Below are positions 30,901 to 38,996 of a DNA stretch of 64,000 nucleotides, piece by piece. A model generated the notes under the pieces. It worked only from the letters and a program-made list of their open reading frames with translations, was not told where the DNA came from and did no database searches. Numbering within the stretch: position 1 is the stretch's first letter; each line of letters begins with the position of its first letter. The position numbers and the translations under genes are program-made. The DNA comes from Actomonas aquatica (lineage in GTDB: Bacteria; Verrucomicrobiota; Verrucomicrobiia; Opitutales; Opitutaceae), in contig NZ_CP139781.1 of the NCBI RefSeq assembly GCF_019679435.2, positions 5,452,001 through 5,516,000 on the forward strand, given 5' to 3'.

Positions 30901-31080
30901 GGAGTCTTCGAGCGTCTCGGCGGAGGCACCCGGGTAGCTGGCGGCAATGGCAATCTGAGGCGGCGCGATCGACGGATACTGCGCGATAGGCAGCTCGACG
31001 ATCGAAGTGGCGCCAGCGATCATGATGACGATGGCGATGACCCACGCGAAGACGGGTCGGTCGATGAAAAAACGGGCCAT
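27940..31080 (-). CDS. RND-family multidrug efflux transporter, AcrB/MexB type
   Basis: 1046 residues, close to the length of AcrB and MexB. The start [20 protein letters not shown], the pore-domain segment [19 protein letters not shown], and the TM4 proton-relay pair in [20 protein letters not shown] (the DD pair present) are all typical of true HAE1 drug pumps. It forms the inner-membrane trimer and exchanges protons for drugs, bile-type compounds or solvents. The adaptor is encoded 52 bp upstream and the outer membrane factor overlaps downstream. Confidence 0.95.
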   Translation of the reverse strand: MARFFIDRPVFAWVIAIVIMIAGATSIVELPIAQYPSIAPPQIAIAASYPGASAETLEDSVTQVIEQRMNGLDHLRYIESTSDSAGNVSITLTFNAEADPDIAQVQVQNKLALATPLLPQEVQQTGVRVTKSVRNFLMVVGFISTDGSMNSTDIGDFIVSRVQDQISRVPGVGDIQSFGSPYAMRIWLDPAKLHDFSLMPGDITAAIRAQNVQVSAGQLGGTPALEGQMLNATVSAQSRLETPEEFGNILLRVNADGSQVRLKDVAKVELGAESYDRLGHFNGLPSSGMAIRPATGANALATVDAIRAKLDELKPFFPPGLEVVFPMDTTPFVRLSIEEVMHTLVEAFILVFLVMYLFLQNFRATLIPSIAVPVVLLGTFGVMAAFGFSINTLTMFGVVLAIGLLVDDAIVVVENVERIMSEEGLSPLEATRKSMDQITGALVGIGLVISAVFVPMAFFGGSTGVIYRQFSITIVSAMALSVVVAIVLTPALCATILKPMKKGAQHEHRGFFGWFNRVFDRGTNNYSRTVGGILRRKGLFVVIYLLIVLSLGYLFNRIPTGFLPEEDQGVLFAQAQLPPGATQAQTEEVLAKIEHHFLVEEAENVQGMFGVAGFSFSGFGQNQAFAFVRLKDWDERTRPDQSVTAIQGRFLGKFLPSPEAIIVAFAPPAVMELGTANGLDLRITDNASLGHEALMNARNQLIGLAAQDPHFANVRPNGLDDSPQFQIEIDQEKAAALGIALPDINATLQTAWGSAYVNDFVDRGRVKRVYVQGIPESRMMPDDIDQWHVRNNQGEMVPFSSFATGHWKLGSPKLERFDGVPSMAVAATPAPGISTGEAMDVITSLMDQLPPGIGLEWVGLSYEERAAGAQGPALYAISILVVFLCLAALYESWAVPAAVLLVVPLGVIGTMLAALFRGLPNDVYFQVGLLTIVGLSAKNAILIVEFAKDAFDRGMNLYDAAMQAARLRLRPILMTSLAFGFGTLPLALSTGAGSGGRNAIGTGVVGGTLTATALGILLVPLFFDLVLRTFRVKPNNLQAQEDTNND

Positions 31081-31132
31081 GAGTTAAGGCTTTCGAAAAG
31101 GCGGCGGGCGCAGGGCGGACGCGGGCCGAAAA

Positions 31133-32290
31133 TCAGGATTGAGCGGCGGCGGGGGTGGCCGAGACGGGCGCGCCGGGACGGATTTTCTGCAGGTTGTTCA
31201 GGATGACCTGGTCGCCGGGTTGGAGTCCGGAGGTGACCAGCCATTGATCGCCGATGGCTTGGCGCGTCTCGATGATGCGCAGCTCGACGGTGCTTTCGGG
31301 CGAGACCACGTAGAGGGTGGCTTGGCCACGATCGTTGCGGCTCACGGCCGACTGCGGCACGAGGATGGCGTCGGGTTGGGTGCCTTCCTCGAGGGTGGCG
31401 CGCACAAACATGCCGGGCAGCAGATCGAGTCCGGGATTGGGCAGGAGACCGCGGAGGATGACCGTGCCGGTGCCGGGGTTGACGGAGACGTCGGAGAATT
31501 GGAGCGAGCCGGTCTGCGGGTGCGTGTTGCCCGCGTAGGACTTCACGCTGAAGGAGGCGGCGCCGTCGGCGTTGCGTTTGAGTTCACCGGAGGCCAGCGC
31601 ATCGCGCAGTTGCAGGACCTGCTCGGCGGACTGGTTGAGGTCGACGTAGAGCGGGTCGAGCTGCTGCACGGTGGCGAGCAGGGTGGCGGTGGCCTGTTGC
31701 ACGTAGGCGCCCTCGGTCACATCGGCGCGGCCGATGCGGCCGTTGATGGGCGAGGTCACGCGGGTGTAGTCGAGGTTGATCTCGGCGGAGCGCACGGCGG
31801 CTTTGGCGGCAGCGACTTCGGCCTGGGCGGCGAGGAAGGCAGCTTCGGCGTCGTCGAAGGCTTGTTGCGAAACGGCGTGGGTTTCGACGAGGCCGGTGTA
31901 GCGCTCGTTTTGCAGGCGGGAGGATTCGAGGGCGGCCTCGGCACGGGCGAGCGTGGCGCGGGCGCTGTCGAGGGTGGCCTGATAGGGGGCCGGATCGATC
32001 TCGAAGAGGAGTTGGCCGGCGGAGACGTCGGCGCCCTCGGTGAAGTGGCGCTTGAGCACGATGCCGTTGATGCGGGCGCGGACCTCGGCGACGCGGGAGG
32101 CGGAGGTGCGACCGGGCAGCTCGCGGGTGAGCGTGACGGGTTGTTGCTGGACGACGAGGACCTCGACCGGTGCGGGAGGACGAGCGCCGGCTTGGGCGGC
32201 GGCGGGACCGCCGGATTTATCGGCGCAGCCGGTGGCGGCGAGAGCGACGCCGAGCCCCAGGAGGAGGAAACGGAAGGAAGGTTGATTCAT
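31133..32290 (-). CDS. RND efflux periplasmic adaptor lipoprotein, AcrA/MexA type
   Basis: 385 residues. A lipoprotein signal (FLLLGLGVALAATGC) is followed by the HlyD-type lipoyl half (RINGIVLKRHFTEGADVSAG), a helical hairpin, RVTSPINGRIGRADVTEGAYV, and the C-terminal beta domain with SAVSRNDRGQATLYVV. It links the pump to the outer membrane channel. The marR-type regulator gene lies 11 bp upstream on the same strand, so expression is probably drug-inducible through that repressor. Confidence 0.94.
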   Translation of the reverse strand: MNQPSFRFLLLGLGVALAATGCADKSGGPAAAQAGARPPAPVEVLVVQQQPVTLTRELPGRTSASRVAEVRARINGIVLKRHFTEGADVSAGQLLFEIDPAPYQATLDSARATLARAEAALESSRLQNERYTGLVETHAVSQQAFDDAEAAFLAAQAEVAAAKAAVRSAEINLDYTRVTSPINGRIGRADVTEGAYVQQATATLLATVQQLDPLYVDLNQSAEQVLQLRDALASGELKRNADGAASFSVKSYAGNTHPQTGSLQFSDVSVNPGTGTVILRGLLPNPGLDLLPGMFVRATLEEGTQPDAILVPQSAVSRNDRGQATLYVVSPESTVELRIIETRQAIGDQWLVTSGLQPGDQVILNNLQKIRPGAPVSATPAAAQS

Positions 32291-32301
32291 GTGAATGACG
32301 T

Positions 32302-32805
32302 TTAGAGGTCAGCGACCGAGGGGCGGAGGCGGGCGCAGGAATCGCGCAACGAGCTGAGTTCGTCGCGGGAGAGGGCGAGGGTCAGGCGGTGGACGCGCTG
32401 TTCGAGGTGTTCGAGGGTGGATTGCACCGCCTGCCGTCCGGCAGCGGTGAGTTCGACGATGTTGTGGCGACGGTTGTCGGGACGGCGGACGCGAGTCAGC
32501 AGGCCGGCGAGCTCGAGGCGGGCGAGGGTTTCGGACACGGCGGCGGCGGAGACGCCCAGCGATTGGGCGAGGTCGCTGGTGCCGAGCGAGGTTTCCCGCT
32601 GGCGATCGAGCAAGGCCAGCACCCCAAAGCCGGTGAGACTGATCTCCTGCTTGCAGAGTTCGGCGCGCAGGACCTCGTCGACGGCTTCGCCGGTGGCGAG
32701 GAGCTCGAGGAGGGTGGCGCAGCTTTCGGCGTGGTTCATACCGGAGCGGGCGGCCAACTCGAGGAGTCGGTCACTGGCGGCTTGGAGGCTGAGGGAGGCG
32801 GACAT
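32302..32805 (-). CDS. MarR-family transcriptional regulator
   Basis: 167 residues with a winged helix at about 60-130: LTGFGVLALLDRQRETSLGT, SDLAQSLGVSAAAVSETLAR, then the wing RRPDNRRHNIVELTAAGRQA. It is the first gene of the regulator-adaptor-pump-channel operon and likely represses it until a ligand binds. A palindrome, TGATAACTCCTGGTTATCA (32861-32879), lies in the 83-bp gap to the divergent LysR gene and is a candidate operator for either protein. Confidence 0.92.
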   Translation of the reverse strand: MSASLSLQAASDRLLELAARSGMNHAESCATLLELLATGEAVDEVLRAELCKQEISLTGFGVLALLDRQRETSLGTSDLAQSLGVSAAAVSETLARLELAGLLTRVRRPDNRRHNIVELTAAGRQAVQSTLEHLEQRVHRLTLALSRDELSSLRDSCARLRPSVADL

Positions 32806-32860
32806 GCGCCCACAATAATCCCAAGCCGGCGATCGCGGAATGACTTTGTCGTTTGCAGCG

Positions 32861-32879
32861 TGATAACTCCTGGTTATCA
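32861..32879. promoter_or_regulatory. Palindromic operator between marR-type and lysR-type genes
   Basis: TGATAACTCCTGGTTATCA is a perfect 7-bp inverted repeat with a 5-bp spacer. It lies 55 bp upstream of the MarR-type start and 10 bp before the LysR-type ATG at 32889. The form suits either a MarR dimer or a LysR box. Confidence 0.6.
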
Positions 32880-32888
32880 GTCTCGGCG

Positions 32889-33809
32889 ATGGAGCTGAGG
32901 CACCTGCGATACTTTGTGGCCGTGGCCGAGGAACTTAACTTCCGGCGGGCGGCGGAGCGTGTGCGGGTGGCCCAACCTGCCCTGAGCAAACAGATCAAGG
33001 ATCTCGAGCATGAGATCGGGGTGGTGTTGCTGGAGCGCAGCACGACGCGGGTGGAGCTTACCGATGGCGGGCGGGTGATGCTCGACGAAGCCCGCGAGCT
33101 ATTGGCGGCGGCCGAGCGGGCGGTGGAGGCCACGCGACAGGCGGCCGAGGGCCGGGCGGGTCGGCTGGCAGTGGGCAACGTGAATGCGATTTGCGCGAGC
33201 TTCATGCCCGCGACCCTGTCGACCTTTCACAACCGTTTTCCGGAGGTGGATGTGGACCTGCTCGAAGTGACCTTGGCCGACCATCTGGGGGCGGTGGAGC
33301 AGGGGGAGGTGAGTGTGGGGTTTGTGGTCGATGACGGGGAGTTTGCCCACGAGCAGTTCGACACCATGAAGGTGCTCACGGGCGACATTCAGGTGGCGAT
33401 GGGGCGGGGGCATCGGCTGGCCACGCAGCGGCGGGTGTCGATCGCAGAGCTGGCCGAAGAACGTATCCTCTGTATCGAGACGGGCGGGCGGGAGCTGCAC
33501 CGGCGACGGATTCGGGACATCTTTGCCAAACGCCGGGCTCGGCCCGGGCGGTTCAAAGCGGTGAACAGCTACGAGTCGTTGCAGGCCATGATCGAGGGGG
33601 AGCAAGGCGTGTCGTTTCTCGCAGCGATGCCGTCGAGCGGCGGACATCGCAACGTGATTTACCGTCCGTTAAAGGAGGAGGGAGATGACTTGCACTTCGA
33701 CCTGTTGGCGGTGTGGCGGCGGCACAACGTCTCGAAGCTGGCGGCCAATTTTGTGGCGGTGTTGCAGGAAGTCTGCGCGCCGCGGGTGCGCACGCGGAAG
33801 TCCGTCTGA
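32889..33809 (+). CDS. LysR-family transcriptional regulator
   Basis: 306 residues from ATG 32889 (MELRHLRYFVAVAEELNFRR), chosen because LysR proteins begin directly with the wHTH; the frame is open 12 codons further upstream. The HTH (RVAQPALSKQIKDLEHEIG) is followed by a linker helix and a periplasmic-binding-like effector domain (AVGNVNAICASFMPATLSTF). It is divergent from the efflux operon and could co-regulate it. The ligand is unknown. Confidence 0.92.
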   Translation: MELRHLRYFVAVAEELNFRRAAERVRVAQPALSKQIKDLEHEIGVVLLERSTTRVELTDGGRVMLDEARELLAAAERAVEATRQAAEGRAGRLAVGNVNAICASFMPATLSTFHNRFPEVDVDLLEVTLADHLGAVEQGEVSVGFVVDDGEFAHEQFDTMKVLTGDIQVAMGRGHRLATQRRVSIAELAEERILCIETGGRELHRRRIRDIFAKRRARPGRFKAVNSYESLQAMIEGEQGVSFLAAMPSSGGHRNVIYRPLKEEGDDLHFDLLAVWRRHNVSKLAANFVAVLQEVCAPRVRTRKSV

Positions 33810-33845
33810 TTTCGCGGATTGCCTTGGGCGGGGCGCGACGGTGGC

Positions 33846-34853
33846 ATGAGCGCCATGACTGAAGCGTCGACTGATACGAAGATCCGTTGCGGAGTCGCGG
33901 GCGTGGGCTCGCTGGGACAGCACCACGCGCGCATTTATGCGGCGCTGCCGAATGTGGAGTTCGTGGGCATCTTCGAGACCAACGATGAGCGCGCGGCGGA
34001 GATCTGCGGCCGTCATGGCTGTGCGCGTTTTGCGACGCTGGAAGAGCTCGGCGCGGCTTGTGATGCGGTGTCGGTCGTGGTGCCGACGGACCTGCACGAG
34101 AAGGTGGCGCTGCCGCTGCTCGAGGCCGGTTGTCACCTCATGATTGAGAAGCCGATCTGCGCCTCGCTGGAGGAGGCGGAACGCGTGCTGGCGGCGGCGC
34201 AGGCCAAGGACCGCATCGTGCAGGTGGGGCACATCGAACACTTCAACCCGGTGATGGGTTTTCTGGAAAAGGAAGTGGTCGCGCCGAAGTTCATCACGGC
34301 GGAGCGGCTGGCGCCGTTCACGCCGCGGGGCACCGAAGTGGGCGTCGTGCTCGACCTCATGATCCACGACATCGGCATCATTTTGCAGCTGGTGCAGTCG
34401 CCGGTGAAGAAGATCGAAAGTGTGGGCGTGAGTCTGGTCTCAAAGACCGAGGACATCGCCAATGCGCGCATCGAATTTGAGAACGGTTGTGTGGCCAATC
34501 TGAGCACCAGCCGGATGAGCCTGAAGAAGGTGCGCGAGATCCGCGTGTTTCAGGAAAGTGGATACTTCTCCTTCGATTTTATGCGCCAGAGCGGTCACCT
34601 CGTGCGCACCACGGGCCTGCTCAACTACGCCGGCCAACTGCGGGCGGGCGCGGTCGATCCGACTGACCTGAGCGCGCTGCCGCTCGAGGAAGTGCCGATC
34701 GAAAAAGGCGAACCGCTGGCGCTCGAGCTGGCGCACTTCACGCAGAGTGTCGCACATGCGCAGCAGCCGAAAGTCGGCGGCGCGTTGGGGCGTCAGGCGC
34801 TGGAGGTCGCCATCGCGATCACCGAGCAAATCCGCGCGGCCAAGCAGGACTAG
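33846..34853 (+). CDS. Gfo/Idh/MocA-family NAD(P)-dependent oxidoreductase
   Basis: 335 residues from ATG 33846 (ATG 33855 is also possible). Rossmann start CGVAGVGSLGQHHARIYAAL, the catalytic-lysine motif MIEKPICASLEEAE, and the substrate-side HDIGIILQLVQSPV. The lpxB gene follows after about 120 bp. In several Gram-negatives a Gfo/Idh gene in the lipid A cluster is GnnA, which oxidises UDP-GlcNAc to give 2,3-diamino lipid A; that role is suggested here by position only, and no GnnB aminotransferase is adjacent. Confidence 0.88.
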   Translation: MSAMTEASTDTKIRCGVAGVGSLGQHHARIYAALPNVEFVGIFETNDERAAEICGRHGCARFATLEELGAACDAVSVVVPTDLHEKVALPLLEAGCHLMIEKPICASLEEAERVLAAAQAKDRIVQVGHIEHFNPVMGFLEKEVVAPKFITAERLAPFTPRGTEVGVVLDLMIHDIGIILQLVQSPVKKIESVGVSLVSKTEDIANARIEFENGCVANLSTSRMSLKKVREIRVFQESGYFSFDFMRQSGHLVRTTGLLNYAGQLRAGAVDPTDLSALPLEEVPIEKGEPLALELAHFTQSVAHAQQPKVGGALGRQALEVAIAITEQIRAAKQD

Positions 34854-34859
34854 TTTTTC

Positions 34860-34964
34860 AACCACGGATGGACACGGATGGGCTCCACTACCGTTTCGCC
34901 TTTCAATCAGGATTATTGCAGAAGCGAAGGCGGTAGCCGAAGCCATCCGTGTCCATCCGTGGTT
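34860..34964. repeat. Palindromic intergenic element with perfect 22-bp inverted ends
   Basis: Bases 34860-34881 (AACCACGGATGGACACGGAT then GG) are the exact reverse complement of 34943-34964. The 61-bp interior is itself an imperfect hairpin (ctaccg...cggtag). The element fills the gap between the Gfo/Idh gene and lpxB and ends 11 bp before the lpxB ATG, so the lpxB leader may fold. It belongs to the same repeat family as 7382, 7505 and 9718. Confidence 0.8.
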
Positions 34965-34975
34965 AACTTTCTCCG

Positions 34976-36124
34976 ATGAATAATACGTTGCCTTATCGTT
35001 TGGCGGCTCCGGGGGAGGGGCGGGTGGACCTGTTGGTGGTCGCGGCGGAGCACTCGGGCGATCAGCATGCGGCGCGCATGGTGCGCGGGGTGTTGGCGGC
35101 AGAGCCGGACTATCGCGTGTGTGCGCTGGGCGGGCCTGCCTTGGCGGCGGCGGGAGCGCAATTGCTGGAGGACCTCACGGCGCAATCGACCATGGGTTTC
35201 GCGGTGTTTGGCAAACTGTCCTTCTACCGCACCTTGATCGCCGAGGTGGTGCGTTGGGTGGGGGAGCATCGGCCGCGGGCGGTGTGTTTTGTCGATTCAT
35301 CCGGACTCAACCTGCGCATCGCGAAAGGGCTCTTTGAAGCGGGCTTTTCGGCCAAGGCCGGTGGTCCCACCAAGGCGCTGTATTTCATCTCGCCGCAGAT
35401 CTGGGCTTCGCGGGCGAAGCGGCGTTTTGCGATGGCGCAACACCTCGACGGACTGGCCTCGATCTTTCCGTTTGAGCGGGAGGTGTATGCGGATACAGCG
35501 CTGCCGGTGGAGTTTGTGGGACATCCGTTTCTCGCGGAGGATTATGCGGCGCCGGTGCGCTACGATCCGGCCGGGCCGGTGCTGTTGCTGCCGGGCAGCC
35601 GCAAGGGATTGGTGAAGCGCTTGTTCCCGGTGATGCTGGAGGCGTTCGCGCGGCTGGACGGGCGGCACGAAGCGATGGTGCTTTATCCCAGTGATGGAAT
35701 TTTGGATACGCTGCGCGCCTGCAACCCTCCCGACGCGGTGAAGCTGGTCAAAACCGGCGGCGCGGCGGTGGGGGCGTCGGCCGTGCTGACGACCAGCGGC
35801 ACGATGTCGTTGCAGTGTGCGTTGGCGGGCATTCCCGGCGTGGTGACTTACAAGACCGATCCGCTCACCTACTGGCTGGGCCGGATGATTGTGAAGGTGG
35901 AGTATATCGGCATCGCGAACCTGCTGCTCAAAGAGGAGATGTATCCGGAATACATCCAAGGGGCGGCGACGGCCGAGACTTTGGGGCGGGAGCTGCAGTC
36001 GGCGCTGACGGACCAAGCGCGACAGCAGCGCACGTGGGCCGCGGCCAAACGCTTGCAGGACTTGTTGAGCGCGGACGCCCAGCGCGACGTCACGGCGTGG
36101 ATGCTGGCGCAGCTGGCGGAATAA
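34976..36124 (+). CDS. lpxB: Lipid-A-disaccharide synthase
   Basis: 382 residues, GT19 family. Start LLVVAAEHSGDQHAARMVRG carries the AGExSGD-like motif as AAEHSGD. The middle has YFISPQIWASRAKR, then LPGSRKG, and the end has LTTSGTMSLQCALAGIPGVV and VEYIGIANLLLKEEMYPEYI. It joins UDP-2,3-diacylglucosamine and lipid X to make the disaccharide core of lipid A at the inner membrane. Its presence confirms a Gram-negative outer membrane. The 3' end overlaps a convergent hydrolase gene by 35 bp. Confidence 0.93.
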   Translation: MNNTLPYRLAAPGEGRVDLLVVAAEHSGDQHAARMVRGVLAAEPDYRVCALGGPALAAAGAQLLEDLTAQSTMGFAVFGKLSFYRTLIAEVVRWVGEHRPRAVCFVDSSGLNLRIAKGLFEAGFSAKAGGPTKALYFISPQIWASRAKRRFAMAQHLDGLASIFPFEREVYADTALPVEFVGHPFLAEDYAAPVRYDPAGPVLLLPGSRKGLVKRLFPVMLEAFARLDGRHEAMVLYPSDGILDTLRACNPPDAVKLVKTGGAAVGASAVLTTSGTMSLQCALAGIPGVVTYKTDPLTYWLGRMIVKVEYIGIANLLLKEEMYPEYIQGAATAETLGRELQSALTDQARQQRTWAAAKRLQDLLSADAQRDVTAWMLAQLAE

Positions 36125-36926
36125 AGGTTTCAAACCACGCCAGCGCCTCGTCGAGGTGGGGCAGGTAGTAGGCGTGCGGGCCGTCGAAGCCCTCGAAGCG
36201 GAGGTGCCGGGCGCCGTGGTTGCGGAGGGAACGGTAAACGGCGCGCATTTGGGAGCGGGTCGAGACACGGTCCCATTTGCCGGAGCTGAGGAAGTAGGCG
36301 ATGTCCCACAACGCCTCTTCCGGCGGTGCGTAGTCGTCGCGGATGGTGGGCGTGCTGTCTGCGTTGCAGCCGGACATCCAAGCTCCGATCACGTGGCGAC
36401 CGCGAGCGAGGGCGTCGCCGGCGAGCAGTTGGGTCATCTTGGAACCGCCGGAGAAGCCGGCGAAAGCGGTCGGCCAGTCGCGGCTGCCGGGGAACATTTC
36501 CTCCAGCGTGCGAAAGGCGGCCCAGGCGGAGGCGCGGCGACCGAGCACGGTGTCCTGCGCGCGGTCGGGCCAGGGGTGGGGCTGCGCGGTGAGCACGATC
36601 CAGCCGCGGGCGATCGCGCGTTCGCGGTAGACCTCCAGCTCTTTGATGTTGGAACGGTAAGGATCGCCGGTGACCGACGTGTAGAGGATCGGAGTGGGGA
36701 CGGCTGGGTCGAATTGGGCCGGCAAGGCAAGTCCCACCAGCACGACCTCGGGTTGGCCGGCGCCGCCGGCAGCGAGCGTGGCGGCCTCTTCCGGCGTGCT
36801 GGCGATTTGCAGGATGTTGGTCTCGAGCGGGGTGAGTGTGAGCGATTCCGCGATGGCGGGGCCAGTGAGGCCGAGCCACGCGCTGAGGCACAGGGACGCG
36901 AAATTCTTTCTCGTTCTCGGTCTCAT
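36090..36926 (-). CDS. Secreted alpha/beta-hydrolase-like protein
   Basis: 278 residues with a signal peptide (FASLCLSAWLGLTGPAIA). The nucleophile elbow is GFSGG with Ser159 and a late His lies in GFDGPHAYYLPHL, the arrangement of serine esterases and peptidase-S9-like hydrolases. The substrate is unknown. The first codons lie inside a GA/CT-rich repeat (36912-37000), so the N-terminal RPRTRKN may be repeat-derived. The gene converges on lpxB with a 35-bp overlap. Confidence 0.75.
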   Translation of the reverse strand: MRPRTRKNFASLCLSAWLGLTGPAIAESLTLTPLETNILQIASTPEEAATLAAGGAGQPEVVLVGLALPAQFDPAVPTPILYTSVTGDPYRSNIKELEVYRERAIARGWIVLTAQPHPWPDRAQDTVLGRRASAWAAFRTLEEMFPGSRDWPTAFAGFSGGSKMTQLLAGDALARGRHVIGAWMSGCNADSTPTIRDDYAPPEEALWDIAYFLSSGKWDRVSTRSQMRAVYRSLRNHGARHLRFEGFDGPHAYYLPHLDEALAWFETFIPPAAPASTP

Positions 36927-37000
36927 TCTGGTTCTGGTTCGGGGGCTCGTTTTTCCTCCTGAGGGGATAACGAGAAAGAGAACGAGAACGAGAAAGATTG
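36912..37000. repeat. GA/CT-rich inverted repeat between hydrolase gene and trpS
   Basis: CTTTCTCGTTCTCGGTCTCA at 36911-36930 is an imperfect reverse complement of GAGAAAGAGAACGAGAACGA at 36972-36991. The unit 'aacgag' recurs at 6-bp steps. The element supplies the start region of the hydrolase gene and ends 16 bp before the trpS ATG. Confidence 0.65.
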
Positions 37001-37006
37001 GAATCC

Positions 37007-37978
37007 ATGCCCTCCCGCACCCTCACTGGTATCACTCCCTCCGGCACCCTGCATGTCGGCAACTATCTTGGCGCCATGCGTCCGGCGATCGCCGCTCAGG
37101 AGCTGGGCGAATGCTACTACTTCATCGCCGACTACCACTCCATGACGACGGTCGATGACGCCGCGGTGCGTCGTCAGCACACCCGCGGTATTGCCCTCGA
37201 TTGGCTGGCCTGTGGCTTGGATCCGGCCAAGAGCGTGTTCTGGAAGCAAAGTGATGTGCCCGAGGTGTGTGAACTCACCTGGTTGCTCGGTTCGCTCACG
37301 CCGATGGGGCTGCTGGAGCGCGCCCACAGCTTCAAGGACAAGACCGCCAAAGGCATCGCGCCCAACTTCGGTCTCTTCGCCTACCCGGTGCTGATGGCGG
37401 CGGATATTTTGCTCTACGACACGACGGTGGTGCCGGTCGGCAAGGACCAGAAGCAGCACCTCGAGATGACCCGCGACATGGCCATCAAGTTCAACCAGAC
37501 CTACGGCGAAACCTTCGTGGTGCCGGAGCCCTCCATTGCCGAGGACGTGGCCGTCATCCCGGGGCTCGACGGGCAGAAGATGAGCAAGAGCTACAACAAC
37601 ACGCTGCCGATTTTTGGGGAGGAGAAGGTCCTCAAGAAGAAGATCATGTCCATCGTGATGGACAGCCGCACCCGCGAGGAACCGAAGCCCGATGGCGAGC
37701 AGTTGCCGGCCTCGCAGTTGCTCAAGTTCTTCGCCCCGCCCGAGACCTATGCGTCGATCATGGATCAGCTCAAGGCCGGCGGTTTTGGTTACGGCGATCT
37801 CAAGAAGGCGCTCTTCGAGCACTACTGGGAATTCTTCCGCGAAGCCCGCGTGAAACGCGCCGAACTCGAGGCCAACCTCGATCACGTCGACGCCGTCTTG
37901 CGCGATGGGGCCGAGCGTGCCCGCGCGGTGGCCCGCGAGGTCATGGGCCGCGCCCGCAAGGCCTGCGGGTTGGTCTGA
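37007..37978 (+). CDS. trpS: Tryptophanyl-tRNA synthetase
   Basis: 323 residues from ATG 37007 (MPSRTLTGITPSGTLHVGNY). A class I synthetase: the HIGH-type motif is HVGNYLGAM near residue 17, KMSKSYNN near 190, and GSLTPMGLLERAHSFKDK contacts the acceptor stem. It charges tRNA-Trp. Two tandem paralogues of unknown function follow on the same strand, the first only 8 bp after the stop. Confidence 0.95.
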   Translation: MPSRTLTGITPSGTLHVGNYLGAMRPAIAAQELGECYYFIADYHSMTTVDDAAVRRQHTRGIALDWLACGLDPAKSVFWKQSDVPEVCELTWLLGSLTPMGLLERAHSFKDKTAKGIAPNFGLFAYPVLMAADILLYDTTVVPVGKDQKQHLEMTRDMAIKFNQTYGETFVVPEPSIAEDVAVIPGLDGQKMSKSYNNTLPIFGEEKVLKKKIMSIVMDSRTREEPKPDGEQLPASQLLKFFAPPETYASIMDQLKAGGFGYGDLKKALFEHYWEFFREARVKRAELEANLDHVDAVLRDGAERARAVAREVMGRARKACGLV

Positions 37979-37986
37979 CGGAACGA

Positions 37987-38931
37987 ATGCTAACGACTCG
38001 CTTTGCGGCGCGAATGCGCGCAGGGCGAGACATGCTTTCTTCCTTTTTGCGTCGGCGTTTGCTTTGGCCCAAGGCCCTCGGTCTGTGGTGTGCCGCGGTG
38101 ACCGTGGCGGCAGCGGCGGGCAGTTACGTGGTGGTTTCCGCCACGGCCACTGACGGTTATGAACGCCAGGATGAGAGCGGCGCGCTGCGGCCGGAGAGTT
38201 ACATCATCTCCAAGGGCACGCACTTTGGCCACACGCGTGACGCGCAGGATGCGGACGAGCAGTTTAACCTCGTGTTGCAGGCCCTCGCGCCGGCGTTGGC
38301 CGAGCAGGAATATTGGCCGGCCAACGGCATCGAGAACGCCGATCTGCTGATCGTGGTGCACTGGGGCGAGACGGAGGTCTACGAAGACCCGGTGGGCGAT
38401 TACCTGGCCGAGTCCTACAACGATGCCTTGGCCGAATACATGGCCAACGCCGATGAAGCCGGCAATGCCGACCCGGGACGCCTCAACGAGCTGAAGCGTA
38501 TGGAGGGCATGAGCCAGCAGCTCGCGGCGCAGTCCCGGCGCGAGAACGCCGAGCTGTTGGGCTTTCAGCGCAGCTTGGAGAAGGAGGAGCAGCGTTATTT
38601 CGCCAGCGTGGACGAGCAGACGATGAAGGCGGAGTTGGCCGAGAACCGCTATTTTGTCGTGCTGATGGCGTGGGACTACGCGGCGCTGCGGCAGAAGCAG
38701 CCGGCGAAGCTCATGTGGGTGACGCGCATGAGTGTGCGGGCACCGGGCAATCGGTTTGTCGAAACCGTGCCGGCGCTCATGCGCCAAGGCGGGCCTTTGT
38801 TTGGACGCCAGAGCGACGACTTGGTGCGGCGACGCGAGTCGATCGATTCGCGCAATGCCGAGGTGGAGATCGGCGATACCGAAGTGGTGGAAGAAGCGGC
38901 CGACGAGACACGGTCCGCCCCGGCGCCCTGA
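37987..38931 (+). CDS. Exported protein of unknown family, tandem paralogue 1
   Basis: 314 residues. A basic start (RFAARMRAGRDMLSSFLRRR) and one hydrophobic helix (ALGLWCAAVTVAAAAGSYVV) suggest export or inner-membrane anchoring. The rest is soluble, with the segment DLLIVVHWGETEVYEDPVGD, then ENAELLGF, and RYFVVLMAWDYAALRQ. These segments recur almost unchanged in the next gene, so the pair arose by duplication. I recognise no catalytic motif. The acidic tail ends EVVEEAADETRSAPAP. Confidence 0.8.
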   Translation: MLTTRFAARMRAGRDMLSSFLRRRLLWPKALGLWCAAVTVAAAAGSYVVVSATATDGYERQDESGALRPESYIISKGTHFGHTRDAQDADEQFNLVLQALAPALAEQEYWPANGIENADLLIVVHWGETEVYEDPVGDYLAESYNDALAEYMANADEAGNADPGRLNELKRMEGMSQQLAAQSRRENAELLGFQRSLEKEEQRYFASVDEQTMKAELAENRYFVVLMAWDYAALRQKQPAKLMWVTRMSVRAPGNRFVETVPALMRQGGPLFGRQSDDLVRRRESIDSRNAEVEIGDTEVVEEAADETRSAPAP

Positions 38932-38996
38932 AGGGGGCGGGGAGCCTGCTGGCGCCGCGGAACAAAGCTTGAGCGGGGAGGCCTCATTTAACATCG

